Assembly (NCBI GenBank): GCA_903933815.1
Contig: CAIZLN010000017.1
Span: 1-53,154 of the forward strand
From: an uncultured Solirubrobacterales bacterium
GTDB taxonomy: Bacteria > Actinomycetota > Thermoleophilia > Solirubrobacterales > 70-9
Direction: 5' to 3'
Length of the DNA: 53,154 bases
Both the position numbers and the translations under genes were made by a program. Under the pieces are notes generated by a model, which made no database searches, was not told where the DNA came from, and worked only from the letters and a program-made list of their open reading frames with translations. Below are positions 16,692-25,296 of the stretch, piece by piece. Within the stretch, counting starts at the first letter, position 1, and each line of letters opens with the position of its first letter.

Positions 16692-17492
16692 GTGACTTCC
16701 CGCCTCGACCTTGACCTCGACCTTGATCTCGACGTGTTCGTCGGGCCTTTCGATCTTCTTCTGACCATCGTCCTGCGCGAGGAAGTCAGTCTGCTCGAGG
16801 TGGAGCTGGGCGAGGTGGTGGCAAGCTATGTATCCCGGCTGGAAGAGCAGGGAGAGATCGAGCTCGAAGTGGCGACCGAGTTTCTCGTGCTGATCGCCGC
16901 CCTGCTGGAACTGAAGTCGCGATTGATGCTGCCCGGGGTCGAAGAGGAGCTATCCGAGATGGAGCCGGCCGAGGCGGTAGAGGAGCTGGTCGCCAGAATG
17001 CTCGAATACCGCCGGTACCGGGACGCTGGCCGCGAACTGGCTGAACACTTCGAGAGCCAGCGTGGCTACATGTACCGCTCGGCGCCTCTGCCTCTGGATT
17101 TTCGCCGGGTCGCAGTCGAGGCGGCTGAGGCCGTATATGAGCCTGATCAGCTCGCCGCTGCACTCGGGGATCTGCTCCAGCCTCCGGAGAGGCCCGATAT
17201 CTCCCACATCAAGACGACCGTATCGCTTCAACGTCGGCTCTCGGTTCTTCGGTCAGCCCTTGCCCAGCTTTCCCGATTTGACTTCGATGAGGAGTTCGGT
17301 GAGGAGGACCGACTCACCCAGGCGGTCACCATCTTTGCCCTCCTCGAGCTCTACAGTGCCGGCGAAGCGGTCTGGGAGCAAAACGAGAACTGCGGCCCGA
17401 TTACTGTCCGTCGCATCCGAACGGGCGAAGTCAAAAGTACGGGCGGGGGTATCGGGGAATCAGCCCCGTCAGTCAGGCTGAGGACTGGATAG
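16692..17492 (+). CDS. scpA: Segregation and condensation protein A
   Basis: ScpA is the kleisin that bridges the SMC dimer and binds ScpB, for chromosome condensation and segregation. The family start is VFVGPFDLLLTIVLREEVSLLEVEL, followed by ELKSRLMLPG and a C-terminal winged-helix part (TFLALLE-like residues VTIFALLELY). The start is GTG 16692 (266 aa) or GTG 16686 two codons earlier. The N-terminus is odd: just before the conserved region the protein reads as five tandem Asp-Leu pairs, encoded by near-perfect GACCTT/GACCTC hexamers. scpB follows 4 nt downstream, as in most bacteria. Confidence 0.93.
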   Translation: MTSRLDLDLDLDLDVFVGPFDLLLTIVLREEVSLLEVELGEVVASYVSRLEEQGEIELEVATEFLVLIAALLELKSRLMLPGVEEELSEMEPAEAVEELVARMLEYRRYRDAGRELAEHFESQRGYMYRSAPLPLDFRRVAVEAAEAVYEPDQLAAALGDLLQPPERPDISHIKTTVSLQRRLSVLRSALAQLSRFDFDEEFGEEDRLTQAVTIFALLELYSAGEAVWEQNENCGPITVRRIRTGEVKSTGGGIGESAPSVRLRTG

Positions 17493-17496
17493 GGAT

Positions 17497-18081
17497 ATGG
17501 ACAGAGACCTCAAAGAAACAGTCCGCGAGATAGAAGCCCTGCTCTTCCTTTCGTCTTATCCGGTTTCGGAAATTGACCTTGCCGAGGCATGCCAGGTAGA
17601 TGCCGACCACCTGGCCGATGCCGTCGCCCAGCTTGAGCGCGATCTCGAGCCGGGAAAACGGGGCATCCACCTCCGGCGGGTTGCCGGGGGTCTGACACTT
17701 GCGACAGATCCCTCCACCGAGGCCGCTGCCCGTCGCCTGCTGGCGAAGCCCCGAACCCCACCTTTGACTCAGGCTCAGGCCGAGACTCTGGCGATAGTCG
17801 CCTATTTGCAGCCGGTCTCGAGGCCGGAGATCGCCCGCATCCGTGGTGTGTCCTCCGAGTCAGCCGTTTCCAGCCTCAATGAGCGCGGACTGATCGAGGA
17901 ATCAGGGCGCTCCCGCTTCGGAGCTGCGATTTACCGAACCTCGGCACTGTTCGAGAAAGTATTCGGCCTCGATGGACTCGATGCCTTGCCCGATCCTGGT
18001 CGCTTTGACCCCACACCTGAAGACGAGCGTGACCTGCGAGAGCGGCTCCTGGCAGCCGGCGAGCAGCGAGCAGAGGCCTAG
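17497..18081 (+). CDS. scpB: Segregation and condensation protein B
   Basis: ScpB dimerises and binds ScpA in the SMC complex. The 194-aa protein has two winged-helix domains. Recognisable segments are EIEALLFLSSYPVSEIDLA near the start and the conserved LTQAQAETLAIVAYLQPVSRPEIARIRGV in the second domain, then LIEESGRSRFGAAIYRTSALFEKVFGL. GGATAGGGATATG places a G-rich ribosome site just before the ATG. It is co-transcribed with scpA. rluB follows after 48 nt, a conserved scpA-scpB-rluB order. Confidence 0.95.
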   Translation: MDRDLKETVREIEALLFLSSYPVSEIDLAEACQVDADHLADAVAQLERDLEPGKRGIHLRRVAGGLTLATDPSTEAAARRLLAKPRTPPLTQAQAETLAIVAYLQPVSRPEIARIRGVSSESAVSSLNERGLIEESGRSRFGAAIYRTSALFEKVFGLDGLDALPDPGRFDPTPEDERDLRERLLAAGEQRAEA

Positions 18082-18117
18082 GTCACCGTCGGGTCCGCGT
18101 CCGGCCCGTTCAGGCCG

Positions 18118-18123
18118 TAGGTT
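18118..18123 (+). promoter_or_regulatory. Predicted leaderless -10 box of rluB
   Basis: TAGGTT ends 6 nt before the ATG at 18130, with TCGGCA between and no ribosome site. No clear -35 box. Confidence 0.42.
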
Positions 18124-18129
18124 TCGGCA

Positions 18130-18828
18130 ATGCGGCTTTCCAAATATCTGGCTCATTCGGGTGTTGCCTCCAGGCGAAAGTCTGAGGAGATCATCGGGTC
18201 CGGGCGGGTCCGGGTCCACGGACAGGTGGTGACCGACCCGGCTCACGGGGTGGAGATTGGTGACGACATCCGGCTCGACGGGCACGCAGTGGAGCCGGAG
18301 GGTCGGGAGGTCTGGATGGTCAACAAGCCGATTGACGTGATCTCGACTGCTGACGAGCCCGGCAAGCGGGCGGCCGTGGTTGATCTTGTCGACAGTCCGG
18401 CCCGGCTTTATCCCGTTGGCAGGCTCGACGCCGACTCAACCGGCCTGATGCTGCTCAGCAACGACGGCGAACTGGCCAACCGGCTGACCCACCCGCGATA
18501 CGGCGTCTCCAAGACCTACCGCGTCAAGACCCGGAACGACATCGGCGACGGTGACCTCCAGCAGCTCCGCGACGGGGTGGTGCTGGATGACGGCAGGTCC
18601 TTTCCAGCGGATGTACGGCGGCTCGGGACCGACTCCTTCGACATCACGATCGGTGAAGGCAGGAACCGCCAGGTGCGCCGGATGGTCGAGGCGGTGGGTA
18701 ACGAGGTGGTGGAACTCCAGCGAATTTCCTTCGGCTCACTGCGGCTCGGCAGGCTGGGTATCGGCAAGGCCCGGCTGCTTGACGAGGCCGAGGTCGCACG
18801 GCTCTGGAAAGATGCACGGGATGGCTGA
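18130..18828 (+). CDS. rluB: Ribosomal large-subunit pseudouridine synthase, RsuA/RluB family
   Basis: The enzyme isomerises a uridine in rRNA. An S4 RNA-binding domain starts at residue 1 (RLSKYLAHSGVASRRKSEEII) and the catalytic domain contains VGRLDADSTGLMLLSNDGELANRL with the catalytic Asp, then the GRNRQVRRMVEAVG signature near the end. Length is 232 aa. RluB (23S target) is inferred from the scpB-rluB neighbourhood; RsuA-type specificity for 16S cannot be excluded. The stop overlaps the aroH start by 8 nt (ATGGCTGA). Confidence 0.9.
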   Translation: MRLSKYLAHSGVASRRKSEEIIGSGRVRVHGQVVTDPAHGVEIGDDIRLDGHAVEPEGREVWMVNKPIDVISTADEPGKRAAVVDLVDSPARLYPVGRLDADSTGLMLLSNDGELANRLTHPRYGVSKTYRVKTRNDIGDGDLQQLRDGVVLDDGRSFPADVRRLGTDSFDITIGEGRNRQVRRMVEAVGNEVVELQRISFGSLRLGRLGIGKARLLDEAEVARLWKDARDG

Positions 18829-19198
18829 GCAGACAAAAGTCGTGGCGGTGCGCGGAGCGGCGCAGGCGGATGAAAATTCGGCCGAGGCGATCCTTGCCGC
18901 GACGGGCAAGCTCGTCCAGGAGCTGATGGAGATGAATGAGCTCTCTCCGGATCAGATGATCAGCGCGATCTTCACCACCACGCCGGACCTCGATGCTGAG
19001 TTCCCTGCCGTCGCCGCGCGCGGCATGGGGCTCGACGGGGTCCCCTTGATGTGTGCGCGGGAGATCCCGGTTCCGGGTGCCATGGCCAGGGTTATCCGGG
19101 TGATGGTCCACTGCAACTTTCCTGCGTCACGACAGGTCCGGCATGTCTACCTGGGCGAGACCCGCAGCCTGCGGACCGACCTCAACTCGGCCCAGTAG
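18821..19198 (+). CDS. aroH: Chorismate mutase, AroH type
   Basis: The enzyme converts chorismate to prephenate, the branch step to Phe and Tyr. The 125-aa protein has the AroH trimer-fold signatures: the N-terminal VRGAAQADEN with the active-site Arg, IFTTTPDLDAEFPA, and REIPVPGAMARVIRVM. The ATG at 18821 overlaps the rluB stop by 8 nt, with GGAAAG about 10 nt before it. It precedes the aminotransferase, aroF, tyrA and aroA genes, which supports a role in aromatic amino acid synthesis. It is a stand-alone enzyme, not fused to TyrA or AroF as in some lineages. Confidence 0.94.
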   Translation: MAEQTKVVAVRGAAQADENSAEAILAATGKLVQELMEMNELSPDQMISAIFTTTPDLDAEFPAVAARGMGLDGVPLMCAREIPVPGAMARVIRVMVHCNFPASRQVRHVYLGETRSLRTDLNSAQ

Positions 19199-19213
19199 GT
19201 AGCAGGGGGCAAA

Positions 19214-20326
19214 GTGAGCGCTAAGTTCAACAAGAGACTGGCCTCGATACCGGGCTACACCCCGGGCGTTCCCAAGGGCCAGACGGCTGAAGACGTCTCG
19301 GGCTCCGATCTGGCCCAGCTCGCCTCGAACGAGTCGCCACATCCTCCGCTGCCGCAAGTGGTTCAGGCGATCGGTTCGGCGGCGACCTCGATGAACCGTT
19401 ATCCGGACCCGGATGCCACCAGGCTACGCGGCCGGTTGGCCGAACTCCACGGAGTCGGCCCCGAGCGGATCGCCGTATCCAATGGTTCCTGCGAGATCTT
19501 GTTGGCCGCCGCCGAGGCCATGCTCGAGCCTGGCGCAGGGGTGGTCTACGCATGGCCTGCTTTCTCGATGTACCCGAACCTGGCCGCGATGTCCGGTGCC
19601 GACGAAGTACGGGTGCCACTGGCCGAAGGTGAGGTCCACGACCTCGAGGCGATACTGGCGGCGATCACCCCCGAGACCCGCCTGGTGATGATCTGCAACC
19701 CGAACAACCCGACCGGAACCTACGTTCCGTCGGCCGAGGTCGCTGCTTTCGTCAGGCAGGTGCCGGAAGACGTCACCGTGATCCTCGACGAGGCCTACAT
19801 CGAGTTCCAGCAGGGCGATGACCCGTCGGACTCCATCCGCCTGCTGGAGGAGCACGACAACCTGGTCGTCTTGCGGACTTTCAGCAAGTCCCACTCGCTG
19901 GCCGGCCTGCGGGTCGGCTACTCGATCTCGTCACCGGAGTTCCGGGCGGCGGTCGATGCGGTGCGCCAGCCTTTCAGCGTCAATGCTCTGGCCCAGGCCG
20001 CCGCCACCGAGGCCCTGGCTCACGGGGAAGAGATCGACGGGCAGATCGCCTCATCGATCGCCGAGCGTGAACGCGTAGAGGCCGGATTCACCGCAATCGG
20101 ACTCGACACTGCCGAAACTGCTGCCAACTTTTCCTGGGTCTCTCTCGGTGATCGCGGTGCCGAGATCGAAGCGGCAGTGGTCGCCGATCTGGCTGCGGCC
20201 GGCGTGGTCGTCCGCCCGGGAAGGCTGCTGGGGGGGCCCGGAAGGCTGCGGATCTCGTACGGAACCCGTGAGGAAAACGACCGCATGCTGGCTGCGCTCG
20301 GCGAGTCGTTGGCCCGCAATTCCTGA
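19214..20326 (+). CDS. hisC: Histidinol-phosphate / aromatic aminotransferase (HisC family)
   Basis: This is a fold-type I PLP aminotransferase of 370 aa. The segments LASNESPHPPLP, NRYPDPDATRLR, NPNNPTGTYVP and DEAYIEF, the PLP lysine in TFSKSHSLAGLRVGY, and the late RISYGTREEN are all HisC-family. The GTG start has AGGGGG about 6 nt before it. No other his gene is nearby, whereas chorismate mutase, DAHP synthase and prephenate dehydrogenase flank it. I infer that it may transaminate phenylpyruvate, 4-hydroxyphenylpyruvate or prephenate instead of, or besides, histidinol phosphate. Sequence alone does not settle this. The symbol denotes the family. Confidence 0.85.
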   Translation: MSAKFNKRLASIPGYTPGVPKGQTAEDVSGSDLAQLASNESPHPPLPQVVQAIGSAATSMNRYPDPDATRLRGRLAELHGVGPERIAVSNGSCEILLAAAEAMLEPGAGVVYAWPAFSMYPNLAAMSGADEVRVPLAEGEVHDLEAILAAITPETRLVMICNPNNPTGTYVPSAEVAAFVRQVPEDVTVILDEAYIEFQQGDDPSDSIRLLEEHDNLVVLRTFSKSHSLAGLRVGYSISSPEFRAAVDAVRQPFSVNALAQAAATEALAHGEEIDGQIASSIAERERVEAGFTAIGLDTAETAANFSWVSLGDRGAEIEAAVVADLAAAGVVVRPGRLLGGPGRLRISYGTREENDRMLAALGESLARNS

Positions 20327-20616
20327 CTCCGATACGCACACCTGATACAAAACACCCAGTGACGCAGTCGAACTCACAGAACTCCTTCCCGCCAGTCGGG
20401 TCACCGGTCTGCTCAGCGGATCCGCGTTCTGCTGCCGCTTCCTGGTCGTATCTGCGATTTATATAGGCGTCCGGTGACGTCGGCCCAAGGGTCGGCGCCA
20501 GAACAGTTTTCAGCCACCGGGCGCCGCCCCCGGGGCCCGTCCGTGGTCCCACCGCACCGTCTCGTGGACGGCGCTGAAAGTAGAGTCTCCACAACTTAAG
20601 AAAGGCATTCAGACAG
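20327..20616 (+). promoter_or_regulatory. 290-bp control region upstream of aroF
   Basis: No gene is visible. An AT-rich patch GATTTATATAGG lies at about 20456-20467. A GC-rich stretch at 20520-20575 can fold: CCGTCC (20537-20542) pairs with GGACGG (20566-20571). TAGAGT (20581-20586) is a candidate -10 box, with a predicted start near 20593. AAGAAAGG (20598-20605) is a clear ribosome site 11 nt before the aroF ATG. The stem could end transcription from hisC or modulate aroF. I looked for a T-box and for a Trp/Tyr/Phe-rich leader peptide and saw neither clearly. Confidence 0.4.
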
Positions 20617-21642
20617 ATGATGATCGTGATGAAGGAAGGGGCGACTGAGGAGGAGATCGCTCATGTAGTTGAGAGGGTCGAGCTGGTGGGTTGTACGGCC
20701 CATGTCTCAAAGGGTGAACTACTCACCGTTATCGGCGCCATCGGCGACCGCGACAAGGATCAGCAACTCTCGCTCGACGGCGCTCCCGGGGTGGACCACG
20801 TGGTTCCGATCGCCAAGCCGTACAAGCTGGCCTCCCGCCAGTTCAAGAAGGGCGAGGACTCGGTGCTCGAGATCGGCGGCCGCAAGGTCGGAGGGACCAA
20901 CTTCGCGCTGATGGCAGGGCCGTGCACCGTCGAAAACCGCGATCAGATGCTGACCTCGGCCGACGAGGTGGCGGCTGCCGGGGTAACCATGCTCAGGGGG
21001 GGTGCCTACAAGCCACGAACTTCTCCGTACAGCTTCCAGGGACTCGGCCGCGAGGGCCTGCGCCTGCTGGCTGAGGCCAAGGAGCGCACCGGCCTTCCGA
21101 TCGTCACTGAACTGCTCGACCTGCGCGATCTCGACGACGTGCTCGAAGTTGCCGACGTGATCCAGATCGGCGCCCGCAACATGCAGAACTACTCGCTGCT
21201 TTCGGAGATCGGCAAGTCGAAGCGCCCGGCTCTGCTCAAGCGCGGCCTCTCGGCGACCGTCGAGGAGCTGCTGATGGCCTCCGAGTACATCCTCAAGGAA
21301 GGCAACGAGAACGTCATGCTCTGCGAGCGCGGAATCCGGACCTACGAGACCGCCTACCGCTTCACGCTCGACCTGCTCGCCGTGCCGGCACTAAAGGAAC
21401 AGACTCACCTTCCGGTGATCGTCGATCCGAGCCACGCGCCGGGGAGGCGGGACTGGGTCGAGCCGATGTCGCTGGCCGCCGTTGCGGCGGGAGCAGACGG
21501 CATCATCATCGAGGTTCACAACGATCCCGACAAGGCGATCTGCGACGCTGCCCAGCAGGTTCCGACCTCGGAGTTCCGTGAGTTGACCTCGAAGATTGAG
21601 GCGATCGCTGCGGTGGTCGGCAAGACGGTCTCCAGGGCATAG
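20617..21642 (+). CDS. aroF: 3-deoxy-7-phosphoheptulonate synthase, type I-beta (Thermotoga-like)
   Basis: DAHP synthase joins PEP and erythrose-4-phosphate in the first step of the shikimate pathway. Residues 1 to about 70 form the ferredoxin-like regulatory domain (MMIVMKEGATEEEI start), which in the Thermotoga enzyme senses Tyr and Phe. The barrel follows with FALMAGPCTVEN, MLRGGAYKPRTSPYSFQGLG, LLKRGL and VDPSHAPGRRDWV. Length is 341 aa. Feedback inhibition by aromatic amino acids is expected from family knowledge, not proven here. A strong ribosome site precedes the ATG. tyrA begins 1 nt after its stop, so the two are co-translated. Confidence 0.94.
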   Translation: MMIVMKEGATEEEIAHVVERVELVGCTAHVSKGELLTVIGAIGDRDKDQQLSLDGAPGVDHVVPIAKPYKLASRQFKKGEDSVLEIGGRKVGGTNFALMAGPCTVENRDQMLTSADEVAAAGVTMLRGGAYKPRTSPYSFQGLGREGLRLLAEAKERTGLPIVTELLDLRDLDDVLEVADVIQIGARNMQNYSLLSEIGKSKRPALLKRGLSATVEELLMASEYILKEGNENVMLCERGIRTYETAYRFTLDLLAVPALKEQTHLPVIVDPSHAPGRRDWVEPMSLAAVAAGADGIIIEVHNDPDKAICDAAQQVPTSEFRELTSKIEAIAAVVGKTVSRA

Positions 21643-21643
21643 C

Positions 21644-22717
21644 GTGTTGCGCCTCGCCATCCTCGGCGTGGGACTCATCGGCGGCTCCATTGGCATGGCC
21701 GCCCGCGAACGCGGGCTGGCCGACGTCACGGGCTTCGTCCGGAACCCGGACCGGGCCGGTGAATGCGTCGGGCTCGGCGCTGCCGACCGCATGGCCGGTT
21801 CGATCGAGGATGCGGTGGCCGAGGCCGACATCGTCGTCTGCTGTGCTTCGGTCGGCTCGATGGTCGAGATGGCTCGAGCGGCGCTGGATGCGGCCGGCCC
21901 GGACTGTGTCGTGACCGATGTCGGTTCGACCAAGCAGGAGCTGGTCTCGGCGCTCGGCTCGGACCAGCGCTTCGTCGGCGGGCACCCTCTGGCGGGGGCC
22001 GAGACAGCGGGTGTAGCGAACGCCCGGTCCGACCTCTACGAAGGCGCCCGCTGGTACTTGACTCCGACCGAAGGCACCTCAGGAGTCCTCTACGACCGCG
22101 TTCAGAAACTGATCAAGGGCATCGGCGCGAGGCCGGTGGCGATCGCAGCGGCCGAGCACGACCAGGCGATGGCCGTGGTCAGCCACCTGCCGCACGTCTT
22201 CGCCAACCAGCTTGCCGTTCAGGGGCGTTCCGGTACTGACCGTTTGGGGGCATTGGCGCCCAGCCTTCGCGACGCAACCAGGGTCGCCGGGTCGAATCCG
22301 GCTATCTGGGGCGAGATCTTCAGCACCAACCACGAAGCGGTGGTCGCGGCGATCGACGACGCAATTGATGGCCTGAGCAAGGCTCGAGATTTGATTTCTT
22401 CAGCCGACGCCGAGCGGATTGGTGCCTGGCAGGAGGTCGCCGCTGGCGAACGGGCTGCGCTGTCGGGTATCGAGAGCGACGCTGGCGCAACCCGTCAGCT
22501 GCGTGTCCTCGTGCCGAACCGGCCCGGAGTGCTGGCGGAGCTGGCGCTGGCCCTCGGGAAAGCCGGGGTCAACATCACGGACATGTCGCTCGAACCGACC
22601 CCGGACATGAGTTCCGGTGCGATTTCGGTCTGGGTGGCCGGTGAAGAGGATGCAGCCAAGGCTGCGGAGTGCATCGACGGTCTCGGCCACTCCTTCAGTC
22701 CGGCCGGCGGGGACTGA
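21644..22717 (+). CDS. tyrA: Prephenate dehydrogenase with C-terminal ACT domain
   Basis: TyrA oxidatively decarboxylates prephenate to 4-hydroxyphenylpyruvate for tyrosine. The NAD(P) fold is at the very start (LAILGVGLIGGSIGMA), then TDVGSTKQELV, FVGGHPLAGAE and HDQAMAVVSHLPH. The last 70 or so residues form an ACT domain (LRVLVPNRPGVLAELALAL, NITDM), a usual amino-acid sensing module that suggests feedback by Tyr. The start is GTG 21644, one base after the aroF stop; the frame runs further upstream only as an overlap with aroF. Length is 357 aa. An arogenate-specific enzyme is possible. Confidence 0.93.
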   Translation: MLRLAILGVGLIGGSIGMAARERGLADVTGFVRNPDRAGECVGLGAADRMAGSIEDAVAEADIVVCCASVGSMVEMARAALDAAGPDCVVTDVGSTKQELVSALGSDQRFVGGHPLAGAETAGVANARSDLYEGARWYLTPTEGTSGVLYDRVQKLIKGIGARPVAIAAAEHDQAMAVVSHLPHVFANQLAVQGRSGTDRLGALAPSLRDATRVAGSNPAIWGEIFSTNHEAVVAAIDDAIDGLSKARDLISSADAERIGAWQEVAAGERAALSGIESDAGATRQLRVLVPNRPGVLAELALALGKAGVNITDMSLEPTPDMSSGAISVWVAGEEDAAKAAECIDGLGHSFSPAGGD

Positions 22718-22750
22718 GGTGGCCCCGGCGCGCCACGACCGAAGGACGGC

Positions 22751-24085
22751 ATGAGCCACGAGCCGAAGACCCGGCCTCCGGAGCCCGTCCGTTTCGAGCC
22801 CCGCGGCCCGCTCTCGGGCACGCTCACGCCGCCCGCCGACAAGTCAATCTCTCACCGGGCCGCGATCATCGGCGCCATCGCCGAAGGCCCGACCCGGGTG
22901 CTCAACTTCCTGGATTCCGACGACACCCGCTCCTCGCTGAGCGCTGTTGCGAACCTCGGTGCGATGCTCAACCCGGAGCCGCGTGACTTCATGCCGGACG
23001 AGTTCACGATCGAAGGGGTCGGTCCGGGCGGGCCGCGCAGCCTGGGCCGGATCGACGTCGGCAACGCAGGCACCCTGATGAGGCTGCTGCCCGGCTGGAT
23101 CGCAGGCTACGAAGGCGGCCTCTGGCGGATGAACGGCGATGCCTCGATCCGCAAGCGACCGGTCGACCGGATCGCCGACCCGCTGCGCCTGATGGGGGCC
23201 GAGATCGAAGTCACCGACGGCCGTTTTCCCCCGATCAGGATCGACGGTCGTCGCCTTCACGGGATCGAGTACGAACTGCCGGTGGCCAGTGCCCAGGTCA
23301 AGTCCTGCCTTCTGATCGCAGGCCTGCAGGCCGAAGGGCCGACCACGGTGATCGAACCGCTGGCAACCCGCGACCACACCGAAGTGATGCTCGAAGCAGC
23401 CGGAGCGAAGATCGAGCGTGGACAGGGACGGGTGACCGTCTGGCCGAGCCCGGACCTGAAGCTCGACGAAGTCGAGGTCCCCGCTGACATTTCATCTGCC
23501 GCGTTCTTCATGGTCGCCGCTTCGATCGTGCCCGGCTCCGAGGTTGTGCTCGACCGGATCGGGATCAACCCGACCCGAACGGGCATCCTCAGCATCCTTG
23601 AGCGCATGGGCGCAGACATCGAAGTCGAACCTCAAGCCGGCGGCGAACCGGGCCAGGGCGGCGAGCCGATCGGCCGGATCACCGTCAGGTCGGCAGGCCT
23701 CCGCGGGACCAGCGTCGAAGGTGCCGAGGTTCCGCTGGCGATCGACGAGCTTCCACTGGTCGCGCTGGCGGCCTGCTTCGCCAAAGGGGAGACCGTGATC
23801 GCTGACGCCGAAGAGCTCAAGCGCAAGGAGTCCGACCGGATCGCAGTGGTGGTCGATGCGCTGTCGGGGCTCGGGGCCGAAATCGAGGCGACAGCAGATG
23901 GTATGAAGATCAACGGAACTGGCATGTTGCGTGGCGGTATCGTCAACTCACATGGCGATCATCGGATCGCGATGCTCGGTGCGATTGCCGGCATTGCCAG
24001 CCGCGAGGGGGTCGGGGTAGTCGGGATGGACGCCTCTTCAGTCAGTTACCCGGGCTTTGAGTCCGATCTGCGTCGGCTCAGCTGA
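22751..24085 (+). CDS. aroA: 3-phosphoshikimate 1-carboxyvinyltransferase (EPSP synthase)
   Basis: AroA condenses shikimate-3-phosphate with PEP, the sixth shikimate step. Signatures in the 444-aa protein are PADKSISHRAAIIGAIAEG, VGNAGTLMRLLPGW (PEP site), LKRKESDRI and GDHRIAMLGAIAGI, with SVSYPGF near the end. GAAGGA lies 4 nt before the ATG. The gene follows tyrA after 33 nt and completes the aromatic block. In most relatives I know, cmk follows aroA directly; here a reverse-strand acyltransferase lies between them. Confidence 0.95.
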   Translation: MSHEPKTRPPEPVRFEPRGPLSGTLTPPADKSISHRAAIIGAIAEGPTRVLNFLDSDDTRSSLSAVANLGAMLNPEPRDFMPDEFTIEGVGPGGPRSLGRIDVGNAGTLMRLLPGWIAGYEGGLWRMNGDASIRKRPVDRIADPLRLMGAEIEVTDGRFPPIRIDGRRLHGIEYELPVASAQVKSCLLIAGLQAEGPTTVIEPLATRDHTEVMLEAAGAKIERGQGRVTVWPSPDLKLDEVEVPADISSAAFFMVAASIVPGSEVVLDRIGINPTRTGILSILERMGADIEVEPQAGGEPGQGGEPIGRITVRSAGLRGTSVEGAEVPLAIDELPLVALAACFAKGETVIADAEELKRKESDRIAVVVDALSGLGAEIEATADGMKINGTGMLRGGIVNSHGDHRIAMLGAIAGIASREGVGVVGMDASSVSYPGFESDLRRLS

Positions 24086-24093
24086 GGGGCGCT

Positions 24094-25221
24094 TCAGGAC
24101 GGATGCCGGTCGGGCGGCGGCTGGTCTTCAGGAGCAGCCGCAGCCGCCTCGGGGGCGCTGCCGTCGGTGAGGGTTTGCCTGTCTACCCAGTCGTCGAGCA
24201 TCTGCCAGCGGTCGTACAGCCACTCAGTGCGGGCCGCCTCGCCCTGAGGCAGATCTGCTGCCGGGTAGCGCCAGAAACGGATCCTGACAGTCCTGCCGAC
24301 CAGAACCCCGGCGCGGATGTCGGAGATGGTGCGCACTCCGTCAAAGCCGTAATGGGCACAGAAAACTATGTCGGTGCCGGTGGCCGCCTCTTCGATCAGT
24401 GCGAGGGGTCCTCCCAGGCGCGGCGGCAGCAGATGGTTCAGCCTCGCTGCCAATGGCGCAATATCCGGCTGACGCTCGGCGATTACCTCCTTGGCACGGG
24501 CGATTTTCTTTGGCGTGGGTCGGGTGCCTTCCGGGTAAATGGCAAGGATCTCCCCGGGACTCATCTCGTGGGTCAGGCGACGGACGGATTTGATCTCGGT
24601 GTCCGGGTCGGGGGAGCCACGCTTTATGAAAACCGTCGGTATCCAGCGTCCGCCGATATCGATTGCCGGCAGGGACCGGATCTCCTGCTTGATCACGTAG
24701 CGCACACCGATCCCCCACTTGTGGCCGATGAATACATCGCCGATCAGGTTGTCGAGGATGCTGGCGTGGCGCAGCATCAGTACGTAGGGCCCCTGCGCTG
24801 TCATCTCGAGGCCCTCGAGCTCGAACTTCATGCCGAAGAGGATGCGGAATGCTCCGAGGTGGTTGCGGGCCCAACGTATTCGCAGCACGTATATCCACCG
24901 CCGCCTGCGAATCGAGCCGGTGCCGAACGGGCCGCCTGTCAGCACGTAGATGAACGGCAGCTTCACGAGCGCTTCGAGCTCGCCGAGCAGGAACATCCAG
25001 AGTGCGGGCAGCAGCCGCACATAGACCCAGGGCTTGCGACGGGTTACCCACATGGTCAGGTCGACCCCGGCAGCGACCAGCATGATCAACGGCGAGAGCA
25101 AGGTCATGACGAGAAATGCCAGTACCTCGGCGCTGATCCCGACGAACCTTCTGGTCAACCTGGGAAGAAGGGGCCCATCGTCCGGAAACAGTGGGCCCGG
25201 GCCGGGTGTCTGGACGCGCAT
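24094..25221 (-). CDS. PlsC-like lysophospholipid acyltransferase family protein
   Basis: The 375-aa protein carries the two hallmarks of glycerolipid acyltransferases: HASILD (HxxxxD catalytic box, about residues 171-176) and YPEGTRPT (about 248-255). The N-terminal 115 residues hold two or three hydrophobic spans, so it is membrane bound. The C-terminus is an Ala/Pro/Glu-rich tail. It is longer than typical PlsC (about 240 aa), so the acceptor is uncertain: lysophosphatidate, or another lipid. It faces aroA tail to tail with an 8-nt gap and is divergent from cmk. cmk and plsC are often adjacent in other bacteria, usually on the same strand. Confidence 0.8.
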   Translation of the reverse strand: MRVQTPGPGPLFPDDGPLLPRLTRRFVGISAEVLAFLVMTLLSPLIMLVAAGVDLTMWVTRRKPWVYVRLLPALWMFLLGELEALVKLPFIYVLTGGPFGTGSIRRRRWIYVLRIRWARNHLGAFRILFGMKFELEGLEMTAQGPYVLMLRHASILDNLIGDVFIGHKWGIGVRYVIKQEIRSLPAIDIGGRWIPTVFIKRGSPDPDTEIKSVRRLTHEMSPGEILAIYPEGTRPTPKKIARAKEVIAERQPDIAPLAARLNHLLPPRLGGPLALIEEAATGTDIVFCAHYGFDGVRTISDIRAGVLVGRTVRIRFWRYPAADLPQGEAARTEWLYDRWQMLDDWVDRQTLTDGSAPEAAAAAPEDQPPPDRHPS

Positions 25222-25227
25222 CGGAGG

Positions 25228-25233
25228 ATCCTA
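25228..25233 (-). promoter_or_regulatory. Predicted leaderless -10 box of the PlsC-like gene
   Basis: On the reverse strand TAGGAT ends 6 nt before the ATG whose A is at 25221, with CCTCCG between. No ribosome site and no clear -35 box. Confidence 0.42.
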
Positions 25234-25296
25234 TTTTGCGGGCCCGGTACCGGGGGTCCAGCCCCTTCGGCCATTACCCGTACCATGCGATCTCCG

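Noticed and set aside
20538-20571. T-box riboswitch before aroF
   Set aside because: The segment resembles the T-box core only loosely, with extra bases inside the motif, and no specifier-loop structure is evident. Kept only as a structured control region.
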